Origin: Parelaphostrongylus tenuis | Lineage: Eukaryota > Nematoda > Chromadorea > Rhabditida > Metastrongylidae | Length of the DNA stretch: 64,000 bases | Assembly (NCBI GenBank): GCA_019055375.1 | Contig: JAHQIW010000671.1 | Span: 1 to 64,000 of the forward strand | Direction: 5' to 3' | Shown here: piece after piece, positions 46,806 to 55,300 of the stretch | Layout: each line of letters starts with the position of its first letter | Position numbering within the stretch: the first letter of the stretch is position 1 | Position numbers and translations under genes: made by a program | Notes under the pieces: model-generated | Seen by the model: the letters and a program-made list of their open reading frames with translations, nothing else | Databases searched by the model: none | What the model was told of the DNA's origin: nothing

Positions 46806-47090
46806 TAAATAGACTCCGGGCTTGTAAATATTCTGTAGTTAGACTGCGAAGCCATGACTGATTTGTAAAAAAGTCTCGAGCTTATAAACATCGTGTAAAT
46901 AGGTTTTGAGTCCGTATACAATTTGTAAATTAGCTCTTGTCTTGTAAACAATTTGTGAGATCCTTGTTTGTGAACAACTTGAAATTGGATTCCAGGCTTT
47001 TAAATAGCTGCCAGGGTAGTAAATATCTGTAAATATATCCCGAGCTATCTTGTGAATAGATCTTGAGACTGTAAACAATTTGTGGATAAT

Positions 47091-47297
47091 TATACCCAAT
47101 GATGTGGAGTGCTGTGCAAAAACATTTGCGTCAGCCGGAATTCGAGCCCAGATCTCACTCTTTCTGGGAGTGTATGCTAACCGTTGCACCAGCGTTCGGT
47201 GGTTCGAATCCCGGCCGACGCAAATGTTTTTGCACAGCACTCTGCATCATTGGGTATAATGTAACATCATACCACTGCAAGTGGCAGTCAAATAAAA
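47091..47297. mobile_element. Head-to-head pair of family A SINEs
   Basis: 47,091-47,194 is a minus-strand copy ('cccaatgatgtggagtgctg' tail, 'gcgtcagccggaattcgag' head) and 47,195-47,297 a 5'-truncated plus-strand copy ('ttcgaatcccggccgacgc', then 'tgcatcattgggtataat' and 'catcataccactgc'). They meet within their tRNA heads and share 'gcaaaaacatttgcgtc' as an inverted repeat. Confidence 0.75.
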
Positions 47298-47338
47298 AGA
47301 ATTCTGACAAATTTGTGGATATCCTTTTTCTTTTATTC

Positions 47339-47468
47339 AACCGCTTATTGCGGTGGTATGATGTTATAGATATACTCAGTGATGTAGAGTGATGTGCAAA
47401 ACTTTCGCGTCAGCCGGGACTCGAACCCACATCACGCTCTATCGAGGAGCACGTGCTCTAACCCGTTG
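47339..47468 (-). mobile_element. tRNA-derived SINE, family A, 5'-truncated
   Basis: Terminal hairpin 'accgcaataagcggt' on the minus strand, body 'cactctacatcactgagtat', box B 'gggttcgagtcccgg', head broken off after 'caacgggt' at 47,468. Confidence 0.75.
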
Positions 47469-47592
47469 AAATCTGCGCATATCGTGCCTTTCGTTTCGAG
47501 TGTTTTCCCAAGACCGCGCTTAAAATTCAATATGCCTGGTAGTCATTTTTTGAGCTCTGCATGTGGTCTGTTACATGGGGCAGACTTATAGA

Positions 47593-47636
47593 GCCCGATA
47601 CACGTGCCTCGACCCTGGCAGTCCCATCAGTCGGGC
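47593..47636 (-). ncRNA. Mutated hammerhead motif, family 1, left arm
   Basis: Stem I GCCCGA with TCGGGC and palindromic stem III region are kept, but the core reads CTGATGG and GAGG instead of CTGATGA and GAAA. Inactive by known core requirements. Confidence 0.6.
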
Positions 47637-47764
47637 GGTACCCTTTCGTCTCTAGCCAATCCTCTCGGGATGAAAATGTAAATGGTGTGAGATGTTCGTC
47701 GTCGCCTACTCTTAGTATAAGGACTAGAGCACCTCGAGAGGATTGGCAGAAGGCAAAGCGTATC

Positions 47765-47808
47765 GCCCGACTGATGAGACCGTCTAGGTTGAAACACGTG
47801 TATCGGGC
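47765..47808 (+). ncRNA. Complete hammerhead ribozyme motif (type I), family 1
   Basis: Stem I 5' strand GCCCGA (47,765-47,770), core CTGATGA (47,771-47,777), stem II GACC-GTCTA-GGTT (one G-U pair), core GAA, stem III ACAC-GTGT beginning with A15.1 and ending with U16.1, cleavage base A at 47,802, stem I 3' strand TCGGGC (47,803-47,808), six of six paired. All bases of the known CUGANGA...GAAA core are present. Stem III is self-complementary with no loop, as in hammerheads that cleave best as dimers. Predicted cleavage is after 47,802. Confidence 0.85.
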
Positions 47809-48697
47809 TCTCTAATTCTGCCCCATATAACGAACCACATGCGTGGCTCAAAAAATGATGATCAAGCATATTGAAATGTTGATAGATTCGGGGCTTGTAT
47901 ATATTCTGCAGATAGATTGCAAATCCGTAAATGGTTTCTAGATGGGTTTTGAGTCAGTAAACAAATTGTAAATAAGTTCCTGGTTGACAAACAATTTTTG
48001 ACTGAGCTCAAAGCGTTAATAGATCCCGGATTTGTAGTTAATTTCTGAGTGGATTTCGGGCATGTAGGCAATTTCTAGATGAATTCCGAGCTCGTAAACA
48101 ACGTGTAAGTAGATTTTGAGTTCGTTGAGTAGTTTGGAAATAGGTTCTGAGTCCATAAACAATTTGTAAATAAGTTCTTGGCTTGCGAAAGGTCTGTGAG
48201 ATCCGAGCTGTAAACAAATTGAAAGTAGATTCCGGACTTGTTAATAATCTTAGAATAGATTCGAGTACGTAGTCAACTTATTAGTAAGTTCTCGAACCTG
48301 TAAATAATTTCCAAAGAGGTTTTGAGACCGTAACTAGTTTGTAAAAAGGGGATGCCGTGGACGAATGGTTGTGATGATCGTCGAAACGCGCGTGGAACCG
48401 AGTACCACCCCAACCCTCTCCGTCAGTCACCAATAACGCCCTATGGAGCGCTGCAGCCAGGCTAGCCTCGAGACTGCAAGGAGGGTCGGTTATCCAGTCT
48501 TCTACGACATTCATGAAGAAGAAGAACAAACAAATTGAATGCTAGAAGTACTGGGATTCGCACAGTGAAGGAAAAAAAATAAAAGAGCCGCTGTAAGGAG
48601 TAAAGAGTAGTAAAGAGCCCTAATGAGTTTGTGGATAAAATTTGGGCGGCTTGTAAATAGTTTGTAAACCGAATTCAGCTTGTAGATAGTTTGTGAA

Positions 48698-48994
48698 GCG
48701 CATCTGGCCCAGTGGATTGAGGTGTTCTGCGTCGCGCACAAGGTCCATGGTTCGATCTCGCGATCATGGCCCACCAAATCATCCCTTCGAGGTCGGTTAT
48801 GTGACAACAGACTCGTCTCACACTTGTCTAGGAGGATAAGCAGCAATCACCCGATACATTGGGAGACCACCGCGAGTCATTGTAAAGGCCAGATATGCAT
48901 TCAGTCACCTCAAACGAAGTTGAAAATCGAAGACGAATGCATGGCGCATTACTCAGGGATTGTTCAACGCCGAGAACTTTATCCTTTTATTCTT
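48698..48994 (+). mobile_element. tRNA-derived SINE, family C, full length
   Basis: Head 'gcgcatctggcccagtggat' with 'ccatggttcgatctcgcgat' (box B-like), body 'taggaggataagcagcaatc', 'accgcgagtcattgtaaagg', 'gatatgcattcagtcacctc', 'gacgaatgcatggcgcatta', end 'caacgccgagaactttatcc'. It is co-linear with the minus-strand copy at 30,131-30,440 over about 290 bp and is inserted in the minisatellite. Confidence 0.8.
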
Positions 48995-49320
48995 AACTAG
49001 CTTCTAAATAGATTCTGGGGATACTCTGTAAATAGATTGCGAGCCCTTTAATTGAAGATGAGTTCCGGGCTTCAAACATCGTTTAAATAAGTGTCGAGGT
49101 ATTTGTAAGTAGTTGTAAATAGCTTCCGAGGTTTGTAAAAATTTGGGTTTAGGTCTTGTTGACGTGGGCCTTTTTTGTAAGTTTTGTTGTCTCAATTTCT
49201 TTTGGATGAGGACTTTCTAAGTGGATTACGTTTTAGTGATGTTATGAGTTTTTCCTGTTGGAAGTAATTCAATTTCTATTTGGCGTGGAATTGTATTTCA
49301 TGCAATAAGAAGTCAATGTA

Positions 49321-49395
49321 TAGCTAGGCGCAAAGGTGACTGTGGTTTAAGCGATTGCCACAGCACTAACCGCAATTACTTTTGCACCAGCCTAA
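49321..49395. mobile_element. MADE1/Hsmar1-like mariner MITE of about 75 bp
   Basis: The right end 'accgcaattacttttgcacc' followed by 'agcctaa' is nearly identical to the terminal repeat of the Hsmar1/MADE1 mariner group (TTAGGTTGGTGCAAAAGTAA read inverted). The left end 'tagctaggcgcaaaggtgac' is a diverged inverse copy. A TA dinucleotide precedes the left end. Hookworm bandit is known as a close relative of Hsmar1, so a hookworm MITE of this type is expected; mammalian contamination is less likely because the two ends have diverged and the neighbour is a nematode gene 140 bp away. Confidence 0.8.
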
Positions 49396-49490
49396 ACTTT
49401 GCTTTCGTATTAGAGATATTTCCATCGTTGTCGTGTCTATGTTGTCACGTGGCTCAAGCGTAAATCAATCACGGCTTTCTGATACCCGCT

Positions 49491-49497
49491 TTTTCAG
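49491..49497 (+). promoter_or_regulatory. Probable trans-splice acceptor for the L41 gene
   Basis: 'ctttttcag' ends at 49,497, 39 bases before the start codon at 49,537, with no further acceptor between. Nematode ribosomal protein genes are usually spliced leader-joined at such a site. Inference from position and sequence only. Confidence 0.55.
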
Positions 49498-49536
49498 CTA
49501 CTCGTCGTCGAATCTAAACTATATACGTCAGCGATT

Positions 49537-49685
49537 ATGAGAGAAAAGGTGAGTTTACTTGTTAGTCTACCATTCAAGGACTTTCGTCGTATTTAATTTA
49601 GTTTAAAAAAGAAAAGTTTTGGTCTTAGTGGCGTAAGAAGCGCATGCGTCGTCTGAAGCGCAAGAGAAGAGCTCAAAAGAAGTAG
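49537..49685 (+). CDS. rpl-41: Ribosomal protein L41 (eL41), two exons
   Basis: Exon 1 codes MREK (49,537-49,548) with donor 'gtgagt' at 49,549; exon 2 (49,629-49,685) follows 'ttggtcttag' and codes WRKKRMRRLKRKRR, then AQKK and TAG. eL41 is a tiny, almost wholly basic protein of the large ribosomal subunit near the subunit interface. The usual eukaryotic protein is 25 residues, MRAKWRKKRMRRLKRKRR plus about seven residues. This copy has 22, with Glu for Ala at position 3 and a shorter end. The 80-base intron, trans-splice-like acceptor and downstream AATAAA support a real gene rather than a processed copy. The shortened tail could be lineage variation or mild decay. Confidence 0.85.
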
Positions 49686-49852
49686 ACGGACAATGGTCGT
49701 CGGTGGCGCTGCTCGTCAGTCGTGGTGGTATCAGTCGTCTTTCGTTACGGTGTGTCTGTGTGCTGCGTCTCGAACCTTCTTTATGCTGCTCACGTGCTGA
49801 TGCGGCTCTGACGCAACTGCTATTGTTTTGGTTTATTGTTGTCAAAATCGTT

Positions 49853-49858
49853 AATAAA
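49853..49858 (+). terminator. Polyadenylation signal of the L41 gene
   Basis: AATAAA 168 bases after the stop codon, followed by a T-rich stretch. It is the first canonical signal downstream of the coding exon. Confidence 0.6.
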
Positions 49859-50117
49859 TTTTTATCTCTCTAATCTGTTGAACATTCTATCACATATTAA
49901 ATGATTGCGTTGCCGATATTGGCTCGCGCGTGTCGGTAATGGATGGAGCTGATAGTACGGTAACAAGTGTGCCCGCTGTGATGGTAAACGCGAAGATGAC
50001 GAGCAAGATTCTGTCGATTACGAGAGAGACGAATTGCCAGTCTGCTTCAAGCTGAAATGTAAAATCTACAGCATTTCGTTTGGTAGACTGGACAGAGAGA
50101 GATTTAAGCTTGTTCGG

Positions 50118-50388
50118 GAATTCCTTATTTTTCTAACTGACCTTGACACGAGATTTTCGTGATGTCATTTATTCAAACAGCTGACGGTCCCTCGGTTTCG
50201 CCTCCTTCAGAACCTAGAAAGATCAGGTTGTCTGTAACCTGATTTTGGACAACCTGCCCTCTGGAAGCTCTGAAGGTAGGCGAAATCGCTGGAACGTCAG
50301 CTGTTTGAATAAATGACAATGACATCACGAAAATCTCGTGTCAAGTCAGTAAAAAACGGAATTGTTAAGGTTTTTTAGTTTTGAGTGA
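50118..50388. mobile_element. Foldback MITE of about 270 bp
   Basis: Left arm 'tgacacgagattttcgtgat' then 'gtcatttattcaaacagctg' (about 50,146-50,185) is matched inversely by 'cagctgtttgaataaatgac' and 'atcacgaaaatctcgtgtca' (about 50,299-50,343). Arms extend about 110 bp, including 'ttttctaactgacctt' against 'gtcagtaaaaaac'. Centre 'caacctgattttggacaacc'. No hammerhead motif, no open frame. Family unknown. Confidence 0.75.
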
Positions 50389-50389
50389 T

Positions 50390-51510
50390 CTGTCAGTGCT
50401 TTACGCATGCGTGGTCCTTTTCCTACTTTCGGTAGGCTCAAGATGATTTTTGACCATCGAGTTTTAGCTTGATATCTTGCGGTTCATATATACGACTATA
50501 CTCCCACGATGTGAGTGTGTCGTATGCTTTTTTTTTTACAATTTACATAACCGGTCATCACACAGTGAGCGGGTACAAGTTTATCTTCACAAAGCTCCTC
50601 GGGCATGTCGGTTGTGGTTTTACAGTTGCGACTCGAGGATTACGTCTTCATATATATCGTAGAGTGTAGAGGTCGCGCGTCGCTCCAGGGAAATCACAAC
50701 ATAGCAGTGATAGGGCGCTTTCAGCCTGAATGGCAAGTGAGTGTCGGGGTATGGAGTCGAAACAGCACCTTGCTTCCTAACGGAGTCGGCGAACTGCACC
50801 TTTATTTCCCGATATCACATTAATTGACATAGATCGTTACCTCTTATCGTGTTCTGATCATGTGGCAGTTCTGGTTGTTGATAAGTGGATCACTAAAGAG
50901 ATTTCCATGCCATGTGGAACTCTACGATCCGGAGGACATGTGAGAAGCGGTTATTCCTGGGCTTATTTACTGCTTATCGGCATAAATGCAAAGTATAAGT
51001 GATAGGTAAAACATGTTGTAATAGCTCTTTTGCTTGGAAAGTGGTAGTGTACACGTCCGTTGGTTATGAAGAGTTTCTATTACAGTCGCATATTTCATAC
51101 CCTTTCTTCTAATTATTGGCTGTTTCCCTTGACCAACGGAGGAGAGGCTAGTTCTATTCATAATACATGTGGAGTGTGGTCGTATCGAAGTGGTAGGGTG
51201 TCGATCCTGACCTTCCGGGTTCGAGCCCAAAGTGTGACAATTTTTTCAAAGTAGTCGATTGTTCACAATGTCCATGTGGAGCGGCGAAATGGCGAATTTC
51301 TGCACAACAAGAGAGAATTTTTTCATTGCAAGTCGCAAGTAGTCCGTTGTCTGTCTTGCTTCAATTCTGCCGGACTAGTAGCTTCCCAAGTTCAATGAAG
51401 ATATTAGAAAGCAATATCGGGGGCACTGTGCTATTCGATGAGTTTGATCTTGATGATACTGAAATGGAAAAGTCTCCCAAGTACCTATGAGAGTTCAGTA
51501 GTAAGCAAAA
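50390..51510. other. No gene seen
   Basis: A tRNA-like phrase 'gtatcgaagtggtagggtgt' and 'ccgggttcgagccc' at 51,180-51,229 is probably another SINE head, not a tRNA gene, since the acceptor strands do not pair. Overlapping open frames at 50,469-50,823 carry no known motif. Confidence 0.4.
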
Positions 51511-51514
51511 TTTC

Positions 51515-51598
51515 GACTTCAGTTGGGAATTGAACTCCCGTTTCATACATATGGGGGGGGGGGGGGGGGGCGCGTACTACTGTTATACCACCGGAGGC
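51515..51598 (-). mobile_element. tRNA-derived SINE, family B, with an 18-base G run
   Basis: Minus strand GCCTCCGGTGGTATAACAGT is the head, 'aaacgggagttcaattccca' the box B region. The short C run of other copies is expanded to 18 (51,553-51,570), either slippage or a consensus artefact. Confidence 0.6.
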
Positions 51599-51689
51599 TT
51601 AGCTCTACCACCACTCTTCGATAAATTACGCTTATAGCTATCAGCCACTCATTCAACAGGCTTGGTTGGAGTGAGCACATATTATATGT

Positions 51690-51870
51690 TCGTTTCGAGT
51701 GTTTTCTTAGGACCATAGCTCAAATTTTAATATGCCTGATAATCATTTTTTGAGCCACGCATGTTGTCAGTGGTCTGTCAAGCATTGCTGACTTATAAAG
51801 CCAGATACACGTGTTTCGACCTTGCGATCTCATCAGTCGGGCGGTTACCCTACTCAGTTGAGCTGACAGC
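51690..51870. mobile_element. Single left arm of a family 1 hammerhead element
   Basis: 'ttcgagtgttttcttaggac' to 'cattttttgagccacgcatg' and 'tcagtggtctgtcaa', then a hammerhead motif. No matching right arm within 1 kb, so it is a solo arm or truncated. Confidence 0.7.
51800..51842 (-). ncRNA. Hammerhead ribozyme motif with intact core, family 1
   Basis: Minus strand: stem I GCCCGA with TCTGGC (five of six paired), core CTGATGA, stem II GATC-GCAA-GGTC, core GAAA, stem III ACACGTGT, cleavage triplet GTA. Stem II differs from other copies at one base but still pairs through T-G. Confidence 0.75.
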
Positions 51871-52209
51871 CATTGTGCCTAAATAATTCTCAGAGTTTTT
51901 TTTGTTTTTACTACTTTCTCGCAATGTTGTGATGTTCCAAACACTCCCAACATGGTTTGACCGTGCGTTTTCTTTGTCAATCCTTTTTAAAATAACACGT
52001 AACGGTGCCTTAAGCTATACAAGCTGGAAAAGTAGGTGCATATTTTGATAGTTCTCAGTCTGCTAATACTCTCATTTCTGTACAGTATCAGAGTCGCATA
52101 ATTTTTCTCCTTATTCGCGTCTTTTTATCTTGATACACTGCGTGAAGATATGCGCTAGTAAATGACGCCAATTATGAAGGATGCATTATTCAGATACTTG
52201 GACTAGATC

Positions 52210-52331
52210 CTATTTGGATGAGGTACAACATGCTCTCTTAGTGTTGTCGTTGTGTCGGATTTCACGCGAATACCTATTCAAAGTCAAAAGATTCTGGATA
52301 TCAATCGTATCGAAGTCATAGACTGATGGAG
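52210..52331 (-). CDS. nAChR last exon (after M4)
   Basis: Acceptor 'gagttag' ends at 52,332. Exon begins with two bases (completing GCT, Ala), then [20 protein letters not shown] and an end [12 protein letters not shown] 52,210-52,212. The APSxYD start is the typical residue string right after M4 in nematode subunits. Plus-strand frame 52,339-52,785 lies next to it and shows no recognisable protein. Confidence 0.75.
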
Positions 52332-55300
52332 CTAACTCATGGCAGAAGCTAAAGGCGTATCATGCACGATGAGGTCCTCATCTTTGGATTTCACTGGGCG
52401 GAACGTCGTCTGCGATAATAGTAGATTTTCATCGCGAGCTTCTCCGCAGTTTAACAAATTTGATGACTATAGAAAGACAATCCGAAATACCCATACGACT
52501 CACTGTCCTGGCGCTTCTGAAGAAGTGAGGAGTAGGCTTTTCGCACACTTCATCATTAATATGATGAAAGTATCAGTCCATGAATTTGCTAACGAACTGC
52601 GTCCATCGATGAATGTCTTCTCCATAGATCTTTGTATTCATCCGTTTAATGTTCGCAATAGTTGGTTCCAGCAGAGCTATTTTTCTCTCTTGAGTGAAGT
52701 GTTTATGTTCATTTCATCTTTAATACCATTGTTATATCAACAAAGAAGCTTAGGTTCTTGTCAGTATTCTTTTATGTTGGAGTAGTGATGCCTTTTTTGT
52801 TTACTAGAGCTCTCATTATGGATGAAATGCGGGTTCAACTCTCGTCTCAGGTAGAATTTTTGCGTACAACTCGTTACTCTTGAATGATCTTTCATACCAC
52901 TGCTAAAAAAAGCGGTAACAATAATAAATCCAAGTAGATATTGTGATACCCGCCCTCTAGATGAAAGTGTCCGTAAGCTTGAACAAGAAAGAAAAGGCCT
53001 ACTTCTTCACCCTGACGTCTTTCAGTGAGAGTCTGGGCGATGTACTGCACGTTTTGTTCGGCTCGTCGTAACTTATCCCGCACACTACTGCCAGACCATG
53101 AAGGTTTCATGTTTCTGTCAAATGTTCTCCCTATGTAAGTGCTCCTTTTGCGATTCAGTTTATCCGCCCTGAAATGTTAAAGAACGTTCCATTAGTCCGA
53201 GGTGTCAGGTTGATAAGTTCTGGCGGTTGGAAGAGATCTAGTAGACTGCGTTTTTTGGAGATAGCAAGTATATAGCGATCAATAGGAGAATAAGCTGGAT
53301 GTCTAAATTATTTGGTTATCAGAGGTGAAATTTGTTAACTATTGCGTGATAATAATCAAAATGCCAGTGACATTAATTCTCGACGGAGCATTGGGAGGAC
53401 TCCATCCGATACCCCGGAAGTCACAGTTACCCCGTCTGCCAAAAAGAAAATCCGGAACCATTACAATTACTGGAATTTCTTTTTAAATTTTTACATCACC
53501 CGTCATCCCAACTTATTGTGCATATCTCAACTTGACTGATTCTAGAGGATCATCTCTTTTATGAATGTTGTAGAATGCTAGCTGAGGTGGCTCTCCTTGT
53601 ACTCTCAGAAATGGCCGAACTAAGGCGTTCGTTGTTTGACTACAAGAGAACTTTGAAGGAGTGGATCGAACCAGAGCCTTGTTTATCATTTTTGCTTCCT
53701 GGAAAACCGCCTCTCAACCACTGCGCTACCCTACTCCCTATTAAATTTTTTGAGTATGAAAAGAATGGCAGTTACTGAAAGAAGCGCTATGCATTCGTCT
53801 TTAGTTTTTTAGCTTCGTGTGAGGTGAGTGAATGCATATCTGTCCTTTACAATGACTTACCCACTGTAAGTAAGTGCACTGTAAGTAATTGTAAGGCCAC
53901 TGCCTGCCTGCGTATCGAGTCAGTGCTGCCTGTCCTTTCAGACAAGTCTGACACCAAACCTCGGAGTGATGGATGGCTTGGTGAGTCATAAGCCCGAAAC
54001 CGAACCAACGACCTTTTGCGCGACCAGAGGATTTCTAACCATTGCGTCTCATACACTATGTAGTATGCCATAATATAATAATTGTCTGATTGTGTAATAA
54101 TCAATTAGTATAAGTAGTAGTATGGTGCAGAAGTGCAATTGTGCAGCAATATAATGGTCAAATTCCACATACCGTTGTTAATTTACTGAATTTCGACCCT
54201 AGTGGAGAGTTCTGGTCCCATTTTCAAGCTAGGAGGCGCGTGGGAAACATAATCTTACTATGAATGCTACATGGTTTTGAGAAGGCTTTTCTGAAAAGCA
54301 AGTACTATTCTGAACTCAACAAAATTTACGCTATTTAAAGGCCATTAATAGTTCAAATGAAGGCTTTGTCCAGCGAAATATAAGCGTGATGATTTTAAAA
54401 ACGCGGGGGGTGTGCGACATAATCTTACCTCGAGTGCTACAGCGCTGTGAAAAGGCCTCTACAAAAAATGAGCACGTATGCAGTCTCCCGAGATTTAGGC
54501 TTTCGAATGACTGCTAACAATTTCATGAAAAGTCTATGTAACAAAATAGGGCCCTTCATAATTCTCTGCCGAGTTGACAGCACCACAGCTCTCCATCAGC
54601 GTCATTAATTTTACTCCGTTTATGATATCCATTCCAACCTTATATCAATCATTTTTAGTTTTTTCTTTGATACGAGCTCAAGTGCTGTAATTAGTGGCTC
54701 TTAGAACATCATACTTCAGTAGAGCGTAGTCAACTTTTTCCATAATTCATCATTGTCCATCTGCGATAAGGACAAAGTCAAGATTATAGCTGTGAGAGCA
54801 ATAGTTGAGGTTTGTGAGAAATTTACGAAGCAAAGCGCACATGATAGCTGAAGTGGTATCTGGCTTAACGCTCTTCGAACGATTCAGCATCGGTAGACCG
54901 AGAAACAATGAGTTCACCGTCGGCATCGCTTCTTTTTTGTTCTTCGTTGCCATCTCTATCTCAAACACTGTTTTTTGAAACTGCTTTTTGTAGAATCCAC
55001 ATCGCCGACAAAGCATTGATTTGCTGAAAATGGTATGTAAATCTTCGCAAACTCTGACAGGATGACAGTGCATTAGCGTCACATCAAATAGGCAATATAT
55101 CAGGTGAATCACAATTGCTATATGTCACTGACGGTGCTGTCGCTAAGATGGTACGGACTGTTTGAAAGACTGGGAGATACTGCAGATGTCAAATAGCATT
55201 TACTCCTAACTCGATAGAAAGAGAAAGGGAGGTTCATACACTCTTGAAGAGTTAATTCGAACTACTAAGATAGCCAACGCGTTTCAAATGATGAGATCCT

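Larger units (their letters stand above)
47500..47880. mobile_element. Foldback element, hammerhead family 1
   Basis: Left arm 'caatatgcctggtagtcatt' to 'gtggtctgttacatggggca' and right arm 'tgccccatataacgaaccac' to 'aagcatattgaaatg' are inverse copies. Inside are hammerhead motifs on both arms (47,593-47,636 minus, 47,765-47,808 plus) and a 'cctctcggga' / 'cgagaggattgg' pair. The short copy lacks the central spacer seen at 21.8 and 59.1 kb. It lies inside the minisatellite. Confidence 0.85.
46460..49150. repeat. Decayed 30-33 bp minisatellite interrupted by mobile elements
   Basis: Units of the type 'gagcttgtaaacaatttgta' plus 'aatagattcc' repeat over 46,460-46,660, 46,800-47,090, 47,885-48,345, 48,610-48,690 and 49,005-49,145. 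On the minus strand each unit encodes 10-11 residues such as NLQIVYGLKT and YLHDVYKLET, which explains the open frame at 46,839-47,240. Insertions between blocks are a family 1 palindrome, SINE family A and C copies and a family 1 hammerhead element. Flanking blocks are the same repeat, so one original array of more than 1.2 kb was broken up. Confidence 0.8.

Noticed and set aside
46839..47240. 133-codon minus-strand frame with a 10-11 residue repeat
   Set aside because: Explained fully by the 30-33 bp minisatellite and an adjoining SINE; not a protein gene.
52339..52785. 148-codon plus-strand frame next to the receptor's last exon
   Set aside because: No recognisable family, no splice support; it runs antisense through the receptor intron and ends in SINE-like sequence.
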